Of a stretch of 64,000 bases of DNA, positions 56,673 to 64,000 are shown one piece after another. The notes below the pieces were generated by a model that saw only the letters and a program-made list of their open reading frames with translations, was not told the origin of the DNA and ran no database searches. Numbering within the stretch: the first letter of the stretch is position 1; each line of letters begins with the position of its first letter. This stretch comes from Thalassotalea_H sp040779345 (lineage in GTDB: Bacteria; Pseudomonadota; Gammaproteobacteria; Enterobacterales; Alteromonadaceae). The stretch spans positions 14,429-78,428 of the forward strand of contig JBFONU010000017.1 of NCBI GenBank assembly GCA_040779345.1. The letters run 5' to 3'. Made by a program: the position numbers and the translations under genes.

Positions 56673-57260
56673 ATGAAAGATTCAATCAAAATTGGCTGGC
56701 AAACGCTGAGAAAACCAAGTGCTTATTTTAGTTTAGGTTTTTTAGTCATTGGCGGTTTTATTGCGGGTATTATTTTCTGGGGTGGCTTTAACACGGCGCT
56801 GGAAGCAACGAATACTGAAGAATTTTGTATTAGTTGTCACGAAATGGAAAATAATGTTTATGAAGAATTAAAAACAACTATCCACTTTTCAAACCGCTCT
56901 GGCGTGCGAGCTACATGCCCTGATTGTCATGTACCCCACAAATGGACAGATAAAATTGCCCGTAAGATGCAAGCATCAAAAGAGGTTTGGGGCAAAATTT
57001 TCGGTACAATTAATACCAGAGATAAGTTTCTTGCTCATCGTAAACGGCTAGCTCAAAACGAGTGGACACGATTAAAAGCAAATGATTCTTTAGAATGTCG
57101 AAATTGTCATAACTTTGATTATATGGATTTTACCGCGCAGAGCTCTAGAGCGTCAAAACAACATTCAACATCGCTAGCAGATGGGGAAAAAACGTGTATT
57201 GATTGCCATAAAGGCATTGCTCATCAACTGCCTGATATGAAAGGTGTTGAAGGCTGGTAA
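56673..57260 (+). CDS. napC: Tetrahaem quinol dehydrogenase NapC
   Basis: NapC is the membrane-anchored NapC/NirT cytochrome that oxidises quinol and feeds NapB. One N-terminal helix (about 18-38) is followed by four CxxCH sites at 52-56, 82-86, 142-146 and 175-179. Its 195 residues are usual. It is the last gene of the operon, and a strong terminator follows. No napGH is present, so electron entry must go through NapC. Confidence 0.96.
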   Translation: MKDSIKIGWQTLRKPSAYFSLGFLVIGGFIAGIIFWGGFNTALEATNTEEFCISCHEMENNVYEELKTTIHFSNRSGVRATCPDCHVPHKWTDKIARKMQASKEVWGKIFGTINTRDKFLAHRKRLAQNEWTRLKANDSLECRNCHNFDYMDFTAQSSRASKQHSTSLADGEKTCIDCHKGIAHQLPDMKGVEGW

Positions 57261-57290
57261 GCCAATTTTCGAAACAACAGCTATAAGCAA

Positions 57291-57326
57291 AATGCCAGTC
57301 AGTTAACAGCTGACTGGCATTTTTTA
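57291..57326 (+). terminator. Terminator of napEFDABC
   Basis: A perfect 12-bp stem AATGCCAGTCAG / CTGACTGGCATT with a 7-base loop is followed by TTTTT. It lies 30 bases after the napC stop. Confidence 0.93.
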
Positions 57327-57644
57327 TTGCGATATTCACTGGTTTTTGTTTTGACACATCAAGACATCGAAGATGTGCCCGGCATTTTCTCTGAGTATTG
57401 TCTGGCTTAGATTGATAATAGTAACAGCACACATACTAAAGCTTAGATATTTTGCGTAACTAGCCGGTTTTTTACTTCGCAAGACAAAGTAACTTTTGAG
57501 CAAGATTGACATATTTAGCTGATTTTTTATTTAGATTAAAATAAAAAATCATTTGAAAATTTTCTTTTTCTTGCCTATGTTTCAAAATATAAGGAGCCAT
57601 TATTAATAATATAACTCTGATATGATTATTTATAGGTTAGCACT
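57327..57644. other. Intergenic stretch after the nap terminator
   Basis: About 318 AT-rich bases between the nap terminator and the 57-residue gene. They should hold that gene's promoter. No coding sequence, RNA or mobile remnant is recognised. Confidence 0.45.
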
Positions 57645-57818
57645 ATGACGTATGATCCAACCGAGAGTCTAGATAACAGTCAAGAAGATACCGACACAGA
57701 CTCCAATTTTGATGTAAAAGCATCTGAAGTGAAAGATGCCAAAATACGTAAACGTATTGATGATTTATTGGAGAAAAAGCGATTAAAAGAACTTTTAGAC
57801 GACAGTGACGATTGGTAA
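57645..57818 (+). CDS. Small acidic protein, 57 residues (PA3496-like)
   Basis: This short reading frame begins MTYDPTESLDNSQEDTDT and has an acidic, disordered first half. The second half is a charged helix (KIRKRIDDLLEKKRLKELL) ending in acidic DDSDDW. This resembles the small proteins annotated as PA3496 family, for which an envelope role has been suggested. The clear start and stop, strongly biased composition and place just before pdxH support a real gene. The function is not established. Confidence 0.6.
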   Translation: MTYDPTESLDNSQEDTDTDSNFDVKASEVKDAKIRKRIDDLLEKKRLKELLDDSDDW

Positions 57819-57925
57819 ACTCCCCCCTTTTTTCTCAAACTTCACTTCATTTTAGCAAATAGCTTTAGTTCTTTAAAAATAACCTGTTAGAATAATCACC
57901 ATAAAAAATAACCTCCCAAAAACAC

Positions 57926-58579
57926 ATGACATTTTTAGAAAAGCTTCGTTGTTTATTAACCTTTGGTCAGGGTGTTGCCTTACCCTTGCCTAAAATATCT
58001 TCTGATACATCACCAATTGAACTTTTCGAACGATGGTTTGATGATGCAAGTAAGTCAGGCATTTTACTCCCTGAAGCGATGTCAGTAAGTTCATGTAATG
58101 AACAAGGTCAGCCTAGCTCAAGAATGGTTTTATTAAAATCGTTCGATAAAGAGGGCTTTGTTTTTTATACCAACTACGAGAGTAGAAAAAGCCATGAGCT
58201 AAACGGCAATAACAAAGTGGCGTTATTGTTTCATTGGAATGTTTTGCAACGACAAGTTCGGATTGAAGGTACTGTTGAAAAAACCTCGCAACAACAATCT
58301 GCTGACTATTTTCATAGCCGTGATCGTGGTAGTCAAATTGGTGCTTGGGCTTCTAAACAAAGCCAAAAGCTTAAGCATGATGATGAGCTTAAAGATCGCT
58401 TTAACAAATATCAGCAAAAATTTGGTGACAATGAAATACCCTTACCTGAATTTTGGGGCGGGCTTAGAGTAAAACCTCATTATATTGAATTTTGGCAAGG
58501 CAGAGCGAGTCGTTTACATGATCGCATTTGTTTTGAAAAACAGCTAAAAACTTGGCAACAAGTAAAACTGCACCCTTAA
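57926..58579 (+). CDS. pdxH: Pyridoxamine 5'-phosphate oxidase
   Basis: PdxH is the FMN enzyme that makes pyridoxal 5'-phosphate. Diagnostic segments are SSRMVLLKSFDKEGFVFYTNYESRKSHEL, LLFHWNVLQRQVRIEGTVE in shortened form, RDRGSQIGAWASKQS, and the C-terminal EFWQGRASRLHDR with LHP ending. Its 217 residues match E. coli. The next gene's apparent ATG overlaps its last 28 bases. Confidence 0.96.
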   Translation: MTFLEKLRCLLTFGQGVALPLPKISSDTSPIELFERWFDDASKSGILLPEAMSVSSCNEQGQPSSRMVLLKSFDKEGFVFYTNYESRKSHELNGNNKVALLFHWNVLQRQVRIEGTVEKTSQQQSADYFHSRDRGSQIGAWASKQSQKLKHDDELKDRFNKYQQKFGDNEIPLPEFWGGLRVKPHYIEFWQGRASRLHDRICFEKQLKTWQQVKLHP

Positions 58580-59412
58580 ACAGTCTGTTTGAAACCGCCT
58601 TTTTAAAATATCACTTTTATTTCCCTTATTTGAAATGTTATGGTATTAAAAAATCTTTGGATAATCCTTTGACCAAGCTTTTACTTTTTTACAGCCTACT
58701 TTTAGTATCATCTTGCTTTTTTTGCCCTCAAGTTGATGCTCAAGAAGTACATGTTGGCTTTGAGCCGTTTCCTCCTCTCATCAATGAAAATGGCGGTGGT
58801 TTCGCGATTGAGATGTTACAAGCACTTACAGATAAATCGGATCTCACATTTAATTTTACTCTAATGACCTACGCCAGAGCTAAAAAAGAACTCAAAGAAA
58901 GACGACTTGACTTGATAGGCTTAACACCAAAAGGTAATGAATCAGAAGAGTTTTATCAATATGCAAATGAACTGGACTGGTCATTTGATGCCTATGTTGA
59001 CTTTTTTTCAAAAGAAAAATTCGATTTTGAACTCAATACGTTAGCTGAGCGCAGCATAGGAACACTTATTGGTAATGCCGACTTTTTTGCTCAACTATCG
59101 CATATCCCTAGAGAAAATTTTGTTGAAGTCAGTAGCTTAAAGCAGCTAGTAAAAATGTTAGACAAAGGAAGAATTAACCTCGCATTATTTGAACGTATCT
59201 CGATGATCACCACGCTCAAAAAACACAAAATTCAAAACATTTATCATAAACACCTTTTTAGTATACCTGCAAGTTTAGCCGTGGCGAATACAAAATCAGG
59301 ATATCAGTTAAAAGAGAAACTGGATAAAATATTGAAAGGAAAAATCAATGACGAATTTAACATGAAATTAGCTAACTTTAATAAAGTCGCTGATTTTGGT
59401 CTTGTTAAATAA
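58552..59412 (+). CDS. Periplasmic solute-binding-like protein (SBP_bac_3 type)
   Basis: This protein resembles the substrate-binding domain of amino-acid ABC transporters: EVHVGFEPFPPLINENGGGFAIEMLQALTDKS, given here in outline, and RLDLIGLTPKGNES. The first ATG at 58552 lies inside pdxH and gives about 60 residues before the mature domain. A signal peptide (LLLFYSLLLVSSCFF...VDAQ) begins near residue 43. A TTG at 58669 with GGAT upstream is therefore a credible true start. No ABC permease or ATPase is adjacent, so it may be a sensor-like or orphan binding protein. The ligand is unknown. Confidence 0.7.
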   Translation: MATSKTAPLNSLFETAFLKYHFYFPYLKCYGIKKSLDNPLTKLLLFYSLLLVSSCFFCPQVDAQEVHVGFEPFPPLINENGGGFAIEMLQALTDKSDLTFNFTLMTYARAKKELKERRLDLIGLTPKGNESEEFYQYANELDWSFDAYVDFFSKEKFDFELNTLAERSIGTLIGNADFFAQLSHIPRENFVEVSSLKQLVKMLDKGRINLALFERISMITTLKKHKIQNIYHKHLFSIPASLAVANTKSGYQLKEKLDKILKGKINDEFNMKLANFNKVADFGLVK

Positions 59413-59683
59413 TAAGTGTACAAATTTTTCAAACTTAAACCTTGCACATAATTAATCGCTTTTTATGAAAGCTAAAAGGTCACCTATTGTTCATTTTAAC
59501 TGTGCTATTACTTTTAACGTGAACCAATCCTATAACACTCTTAATTCTTTGTATTTAATCGATGAATAGTCATCTATTAATGCGAAAGCAAACTCTCTTT
59601 GTATATTGTCTATAAACTTCATATAAATCACAGAAAATTTATTACACAATTCAACTCGAAACGTTAATGCGCCTTAATAAAAA
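59413..59683. other. Intergenic stretch between the binding-protein gene and oadB
   Basis: About 270 AT-rich bases, followed by the oadB terminator, lie between two convergent genes (352 bases in all). No clear terminator for the plus-strand gene and no coding or RNA signal is seen. Confidence 0.4.
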
Positions 59684-59714
59684 AAGCACAAATATAGTGA
59701 CTATATTTGTGCTT
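59684..59714 (-). terminator. Terminator of oadGAB
   Basis: A perfect 14-bp stem AAGCACAAATATAG / CTATATTTGTGCTT with a 3-base loop is followed, on the minus strand, by a T run. It lies 50 bases beyond the oadB stop. Confidence 0.92.
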
Positions 59715-59764
59715 ATAATGTTCTAAAAAGTAATGTTCTAAAAAAGTTATTTGATATTTAAAGC

Positions 59765-60895
59765 TTAACCAACCAAGGCTAATAAAATACCTGCAGCAAC
59801 TGCCGAGCCTAATACCCCGGCAACATTTGGCCCCATAGCATGCATTAATAAAAAGTTATGTGGGTTAGATTCTAAACCAACTTTATTTGCAACACGCGCA
59901 GCCATAGGGACTGCAGAAACACCTGCGGCTCCAATTAATGGATTAACTTTATCTTTACACAGTTTATTCATCAACTTAGCCATTAATACCCCGGAAGCGG
60001 TACCAATTGAGAAAGCGACTGCGCCTAACGCTAAAATACCTAAGGTTTCAACATTTAAAAAGGCCTCAGCACTTAGCTTAGAGCCAACACCAAGTCCTAA
60101 AAATATCGTAACAATATTGATTAGCTCATTTTGTGCAGTCGAGCTTAAACGGTCAACAACACCGCTTTCTTTCATTAAATTACCCAAACAGAACATACCT
60201 ACCAGCGGTGTAGCTGCCGGTAAAAAGAAGATGGTCATTAACAGTACACCTAACGGAAAGATAACTTTTTCAATTTTAGTGACGGGGCGTAACTGCGCCA
60301 TTTCTATTTTACGTTCATCTTCTGTCGTTAATGCACGCATGATTGGTGGCTGAATAATAGGCACTAATGCCATATAAGAATATGCAGCAACCGCGATCGC
60401 ACCTAATAATTCTGGCGCCAATTTAGACGCTAAAAATATTGCTGTAGGACCATCTGCACCACCGATTATTGCAATAGCAGACGCATCTTTTAAGCTAAAA
60501 TCAAAACCAGGGATTGCATTAAGGGCGATAGCCCCAAACAAGGTTGCAAAAATACCAAATTGAGCTGATGCACCTAGCAATAAAGTTTTAGGGTTAGCAA
60601 TAAGCGCTCCAAAGTCAGTCATTGCTCCAACGCCCATAAATATCAACAAAGGAAAAATGCCTGTATCAATCCCCGCGTAATATATGTAATGGAGTAAACC
60701 ACCCACTTCTGAAAATCCCGCCATAGGGATATTGGTTAATATGGCACCAAATCCCATAGGTAATAACAAAAGTGGCTCGAATTTTTTTGCTATGGCTAAA
60801 AAAAGCAATCCACAGCCTACTAGCATCATGATTACTTGGCCTAACTCAAAATTTGCTAAGCCCGTCGACATCCATAAAGTATGTAATGACTCCAT
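59765..60895 (-). CDS. oadB: Oxaloacetate decarboxylase beta subunit (Na+ pump)
   Basis: OadB is the membrane subunit that decarboxylates carboxybiotin and pumps Na+ outward. The 376-residue protein has about nine to eleven hydrophobic segments and the key IIGGADGPTAIFLASKLAPE motif carrying the Na+-site Asp. The C-terminal GAAGVSAVPMAARV and HAMGPNVAGVLGSAVAAG are conserved. It is last of three genes, nine bases after oadA. The methylmalonyl-CoA decarboxylase beta subunit is similar, but the adjacent oadA decides for oxaloacetate. Confidence 0.93.
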   Translation of the reverse strand: MESLHTLWMSTGLANFELGQVIMMLVGCGLLFLAIAKKFEPLLLLPMGFGAILTNIPMAGFSEVGGLLHYIYYAGIDTGIFPLLIFMGVGAMTDFGALIANPKTLLLGASAQFGIFATLFGAIALNAIPGFDFSLKDASAIAIIGGADGPTAIFLASKLAPELLGAIAVAAYSYMALVPIIQPPIMRALTTEDERKIEMAQLRPVTKIEKVIFPLGVLLMTIFFLPAATPLVGMFCLGNLMKESGVVDRLSSTAQNELINIVTIFLGLGVGSKLSAEAFLNVETLGILALGAVAFSIGTASGVLMAKLMNKLCKDKVNPLIGAAGVSAVPMAARVANKVGLESNPHNFLLMHAMGPNVAGVLGSAVAAGILLALVG

Positions 60896-60904
60896 TAGTT
60901 CACC

Positions 60905-62677
60905 CTATGCCAAACTTAATAATATATCGCCAACGGTAACAGAATCACCTTCTTTGACATTTATAGATACAATTTCGCCACCGCTTACGGCACGAATTTC
61001 AGTTTCCATTTTCATCGCTTCCATCACAATGACAACATCCCCTGCTTCAACGTGCTCACCTTCTTTAACCAATACTTTAAAGATATTACCCGCTAAAGGT
61101 GCATTTAATGTTTCATCAGCACTCATAGAAGCTGATTGCTGAACTTCAGCATCGCTTGACGATGTAACAGAGCTTACTGAGCCACTTGGCCCAACAACAA
61201 CATCATATACCTTACCATCAACGCTCACTGAATAGCTTTCCGGTGAATTTTTTGACGTACTCACTGGAGAACTCGCTTTTGCTTCTTCTTTGGTCGGCGC
61301 TGGCTCAAACGCATCTGGGTTGTTGCGGTTTTCTAAAAATTTCAAACCAATTTGAGGAAATAACGCGTAGGTTAAAACATCATCAATCGCCTCATCGGCT
61401 AACTCAATATTCTTCTCTTTGGCAAGGCTATCTAATTCAGCCGTTAAGTTGTCCATTTCAGGAGCGATAAGATCAGCAGGACGACAGGTGATCGCTTCTT
61501 TACCGTCTAATACACGCGCTTGAAGTTCAGCATTTACTGCTGAAGCCGTGGCTCCATATTCGCCTTTTAGCACACCCGCCGTTTCTTTAGTGATAGACTT
61601 ATAACGCTCACCTGTTAATACATTTAAAACCGCTTGAGTACCAACAATTTGCGAAGTAGGCGTGACTAATGGGATATTACCTAAGTCTTTACGAACGCGA
61701 GGGATCTCTTGTAAAACATCATCAAACTTATCAGCGGCGCCTTGCTCTTTAAGCTGGCCTTCCATATTTGTTAGCATGCCACCAGGCACTTGCGCTAATA
61801 AAATACGAGCATCAATGCCTTTTAAGCTACCTTCAAATTTGGCATATTTTTCACGAACACCTCTAAAATACGTGGCAACTTCTGCGAGTTTCTCCATATT
61901 TAAGCCCGTATCTCGCTCTTGCCCTTCAACAATAGAAACAATAGTTTCTGTTGGAGAGTGCCCATAAGTTTGGCTCATAGAAGATATAGAGGTGTCAATC
62001 ACGTCAATATCGGCATCAATTGCCTTCATGTGCGTTGCAACACTTAATCCTGTTGTGGCATGACAATGAAGTGCTATAGGCAAGGCTACGGTTTCTTTTA
62101 ATTTACCAATAAGCTCTTGAGCATCATAAGGTTTTAATAAACCAGACATATCTTTAATACATAAAGAGTGAGCCCCCATATCTTCAAGTTGTTTGGCCAT
62201 TGTTAACCAGCCCTCTAACGTATGAACAGGGCTTTCGGTATAACTTAATGTCCCTTGTGCGTGAGCCCCCACTTTCACTGCTGATTTAATTGCCGTTTGT
62301 AAATTACGTACATCGTTCATCGCATCAAAAATACGGAAAACATCAACACCATTAACATGGGCACGTTCGACAAATTTTTCCACAACATCATCAGCATAGT
62401 GACGGTAGCCTAAAATATTTTGACCACGAAATAGCATTTGTTGTTTTGTTTTGGGCATCGCTTTTTTAAGTGCACGAATACGCTCCCAAGGATCTTCACC
62501 TAAGTAACGAATACATGAATCAAATGTTGCGCCACCCCATGACTCGATTGACCAATAACCAATCTCGTCTAGTACAGGAGCAATGGGTAACATATCTTCT
62601 AAACGAAGGCGGGTTGCCAATAATGACTGATGGCCGTCTCGCAAGACAACTTCTGTAATACCTAAAGGCTTTGACAT
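60905..62677 (-). CDS. oadA: Oxaloacetate decarboxylase alpha subunit
   Basis: OadA transfers the carboxyl group of oxaloacetate to biotin. The N-terminal carboxyltransferase barrel begins ITEVVLRDGHQSLLATRLR and includes RIFDAMNDVRN and HCHATTGL with metal-binding His residues. A Pro/Ser-rich linker at about 470-500 leads to a C-terminal biotinyl domain with the biotin Lys in VMEAMKMETE. Its 590 residues are normal. It lies between oadG and oadB with gaps of 12 and 9 bases. Confidence 0.96.
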   Translation of the reverse strand: MSKPLGITEVVLRDGHQSLLATRLRLEDMLPIAPVLDEIGYWSIESWGGATFDSCIRYLGEDPWERIRALKKAMPKTKQQMLFRGQNILGYRHYADDVVEKFVERAHVNGVDVFRIFDAMNDVRNLQTAIKSAVKVGAHAQGTLSYTESPVHTLEGWLTMAKQLEDMGAHSLCIKDMSGLLKPYDAQELIGKLKETVALPIALHCHATTGLSVATHMKAIDADIDVIDTSISSMSQTYGHSPTETIVSIVEGQERDTGLNMEKLAEVATYFRGVREKYAKFEGSLKGIDARILLAQVPGGMLTNMEGQLKEQGAADKFDDVLQEIPRVRKDLGNIPLVTPTSQIVGTQAVLNVLTGERYKSITKETAGVLKGEYGATASAVNAELQARVLDGKEAITCRPADLIAPEMDNLTAELDSLAKEKNIELADEAIDDVLTYALFPQIGLKFLENRNNPDAFEPAPTKEEAKASSPVSTSKNSPESYSVSVDGKVYDVVVGPSGSVSSVTSSSDAEVQQSASMSADETLNAPLAGNIFKVLVKEGEHVEAGDVVIVMEAMKMETEIRAVSGGEIVSINVKEGDSVTVGDILLSLA

Positions 62678-62689
62678 TTATCTATGCTC

Positions 62690-62965
62690 CTATTTATTTG
62701 TACTATGTTGTTGACGATATTGAGACACTGCTGAACTTATCGCAGCGACCACTGATGGAGAAATACCACCTTGGTCAACGTTAGTTTTATTAGTTTTGCG
62801 TTGAGGTTTAGATTGAATAATAGGATCGGGGTATTTGATCGCAAGTTTTACTAGCACGTTATTAATAAAAATAATCAGTAGCCCTAAAAAAGCAAAAACA
62901 AATACCATTCCTGCCAACATTAATGTTCCTGCTTCAATAAATAACTGCGTTAAGTTATCCATCAT
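62690..62965 (-). CDS. oadG: Oxaloacetate decarboxylase gamma subunit
   Basis: OadG is the small membrane subunit that assembles the complex. The 91-residue protein has one N-terminal helix (TLMLAGMVFVFAFLGLLIIFINN) and a polar tail with AAISSAVSQYRQQH. The tail ends in His rather than a cluster, but the pattern and the position upstream of oadA are convincing. It is first in oadGAB, behind two identical GntR-type palindromes. Confidence 0.9.
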   Translation of the reverse strand: MMDNLTQLFIEAGTLMLAGMVFVFAFLGLLIIFINNVLVKLAIKYPDPIIQSKPQRKTNKTNVDQGGISPSVVAAISSAVSQYRQQHSTNK

Positions 62966-63136
62966 TTATCTCAATCTATTAAATTATGGAATTAGAATAA
63001 TCACTCCAATCACTAAAAAGCAAATAAATTTTAGCTGTTTCAGAAAAAAAAATGCAAGTCAATAGCCAAATACGCAAATGAATTGAATATATTCAACTAT
63101 TTTTAATAAATATTCATCTTTTCGTTATAAAAACAA

Positions 63137-63150
63137 ATATTGTATACAAT
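63137..63150. promoter_or_regulatory. GntR-type operator, proximal copy, upstream of oadGAB
   Basis: ATATTGTATACAAT contains the 12-bp perfect dyad ATTGTATACAAT, which fits the general TNGT-N2-ACNA pattern of FadR-type GntR regulators. It lies 172 bases before the oadG start. An identical copy lies 55 bases further upstream. Confidence 0.65.
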
Positions 63151-63191
63151 TAATATATCAATAAAAATGAAGGGTAACGTCAATTTTTTTA

Positions 63192-63205
63192 ATATTGTAT
63201 ACAAT
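63192..63205. promoter_or_regulatory. GntR-type operator, distal copy, upstream of oadGAB
   Basis: This is the same 14 bases as at 63137-63150. The 55-bp start-to-start spacing is about 5.2 helical turns, so the two dimers would lie on nearly the same face of the DNA, compatible with looping or cooperative binding. Confidence 0.65.
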
Positions 63206-63455
63206 CATAGCCTTGTTACTATATTCGAATATTCCACTCCAAGGGCAAGTCAATATTTACGAATACTAGCGATAGGTGCTTAAATAATAGCTTAATAGAA
63301 CTCTAAAAGATGATGAAAATAACTTAAGCTTAGTGACCACACAATTGTAGGTACTAATCACCAACAATAGCTTAAGCTAAACAACCTATAGCGTCTGTTA
63401 AAGGGGAAGTATGAAGTGTTCGAGTAGAGCAAAAACGCGTTATGTAAATAACAGG

Positions 63456-63487
63456 CAAAAAAAAACCAATCCGAAGATTGGTTTTTC
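63456..63487 (-). terminator. Terminator of the tRNA-Arg transcript
   Basis: On the minus strand the sequence reads AACCAATC, loop TTCG, GATTGGTT followed by a T run. The stable UUCG-type loop makes this a strong terminator 16 bases beyond the first tRNA gene. Confidence 0.92.
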
Positions 63488-63502
63488 TCGCCTAAGCTAA
63501 TG

Positions 63503-63579
63503 TGGCGGACGCGGCAGGAGTCGAACCTGCGACCGCCTGGTTCGTAGCCAGGTACTCTATCCAGCTGAGCTACGCGTCC
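63503..63579 (-). tRNA. tRNA-Arg (anticodon ACG), copy 1
   Basis: A 77-base cloverleaf is complete. The acceptor stem is GGACGCG / CGCGTCC, D arm GCTC...GAGT, anticodon stem CCTGG / CCAGG with loop CTACGAA (anticodon ACG, read as ICG), T arm GCAGG TTCGAAT CCTGC, and encoded CCA. It is the last gene of a minus-strand tRNA group, followed by a strong terminator. Confidence 0.97.
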
Positions 63580-63752
63580 GCGGTCAATCATTATTTAATA
63601 TCTTGATTCAAAGATAGCGAAAAATTTCATAACTATACCCAGTAGATAAATCTATCAAGCTAAGCTAGAAATTCGCATTATTAATTTATTTTACCAGCCT
63701 TAATATTAGCTGATTTTCTTTCTATTACCACCCCTCTTATAAAAAGAGAAAG

Positions 63753-63829
63753 TGGCGGACGCGGCAGGAGTCGAACCTGCGACCGCCTGGTTCGTAGCCA
63801 GGTACTCTATCCAGCTGAGCTACGCGTCC
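63753..63829 (-). tRNA. tRNA-Arg (anticodon ACG), copy 2
   Basis: It is identical to copy 1 over all 77 bases and lies 173 bases upstream of it in the direction of transcription. The spacer resembles a diverged form of the repeat upstream of this copy, so the two genes probably arose by duplication of a tRNA-plus-spacer unit. Confidence 0.97.
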
Positions 63830-64000
63830 GCAATAGAACTATGTTTAACATCTTAGTCTAAAGATGACGAACTATGTTCGTAGCTGCTAACACAAGATAA
63901 GTCTATCCAACCAATCTACATGCCCGCAATAGAACTATGTTTAACATCTTAGTCTAAAGATGACGAACTATGTTCGTAGCTGCTAACACAAGATAAGTCT
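63830..64000. repeat. 96-bp tandem repeat upstream of tRNA-Arg copy 2
   Basis: A unit starting GCAATAGAACTATG at 63830 recurs at 63926, a period of 96 bases. The second copy is identical over all 75 bases up to the window edge. Each unit holds two short hairpins: CATCTT / AAGATG, and ACGAAC / GTTCGT. The unit boundary includes CTAC...CCGC, which resembles the 5' end of the tRNA (complement). More copies or tRNA genes may lie beyond the edge. Confidence 0.85.

Larger units (their letters stand above)
62966..63502. other. Regulatory stretch upstream of oadGAB, and downstream of the tRNA genes
   Basis: These 537 AT-rich bases hold the oadGAB promoter region with two identical palindromes at 63137 and 63192, and the tRNA terminator at 63456-63487. 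A 38-codon frame from 63169 across the second palindrome has no support. Nothing else is recognised. Confidence 0.6.

Noticed and set aside
63169..63285. 38-codon frame between the two GntR-type palindromes and beyond
   Set aside because: No ribosome-binding site, and it crosses an operator; the region is better explained as promoter DNA.
63358..63591. 77-codon minus-strand frame with RVAQLDRVPGYEPGGRRFDS
   Set aside because: It is translated from the tRNA-Arg gene and its terminator; such frames are a well-known artefact of tRNA loci.
1..64000. CRISPR array, prophage, integron or toxin-antitoxin system
   Set aside because: Looked for regular spaced repeats, phage structural genes, integrase genes and paired toxin-antitoxin genes; none was seen. 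The only small gene pair is the Fur-controlled one, and it does not resemble a toxin-antitoxin pair.

Overview
The window is a 64 kb piece of the chromosome of a marine gammaproteobacterium. It is AT-rich and reads like the order Alteromonadales, most likely the Colwelliaceae (Colwellia/Thalassotalea type). This rests on gene content and order: the conserved block mutS, rpoS, nlpD, yqaA-like, pcm, surE, truD, ispF, ispD, ftsB beside eno and pyrG; a serB/radA/ahpA/tatD/prfC neighbourhood as in enterics; a periplasmic nitrate reductase operon; a Na+-pumping oxaloacetate decarboxylase; and a large TonB-dependent receptor. The genus is an inference.

Layout. 0-18.5 kb: translation and housekeeping genes (prfC, argS, an HDOD signalling protein, a TatD hydrolase, ahpA-like, serB, a two-PilZ-domain protein, radA, an M13 peptidase lipoprotein), then methionine synthesis (metH and metA, with a four-box MetJ operator array before metA). 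18.6-30.2 kb: recA with a near-perfect LexA box, a lone PEP-CTERM protein, mutS, and the rpoS-nlpD-to-ftsB block on the minus strand with several overlapping gene pairs. 30.2-36.6 kb: a protein of unknown function, a MscS channel, eno, pyrG, a DUF4202-like protein and a YbaN-like membrane protein. 36.9-50.3 kb is the more accessory part: a PAP2 phosphatase, a secreted S41 peptidase, a calcineurin-like phosphatase next to a TonB-dependent receptor, a divergent membrane-bound winged-helix regulator with a beta-propeller, an ABC-2 exporter, a decayed IS200/IS605-type transposase, and a two-gene micro-operon behind a palindromic Fur box. 50.3-59.4 kb: tmcA, napEFDABC behind an FNR-type site, a 57-residue acidic protein, pdxH and a periplasmic solute-binding-like protein. 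59.7-64 kb: oadGAB with two identical GntR-type palindromes upstream, then two identical tRNA-Arg(ACG) genes with a 96-bp tandem repeat in their upstream spacer.

How the genes fit together. napEFDABC should give periplasmic nitrate respiration fed by the NapC quinol oxidase, switched on at low oxygen. oadGAB couples oxaloacetate decarboxylation to Na+ export. metA and metH form a MetJ-controlled methionine segment. recA, mutS, radA and rpoS form a DNA-repair and stress neighbourhood. The TonB receptor, phosphatase and divergent sensor-regulator look like a self-contained uptake module whose substrate is not visible.

No CRISPR array, prophage, rRNA operon or intact insertion sequence was seen. 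The least explained items are the Fur-controlled micro-operon, the receptor/phosphatase/regulator module, the twin GntR-type sites, and the tRNA-linked tandem repeat. None of these amounts to a proven new system.
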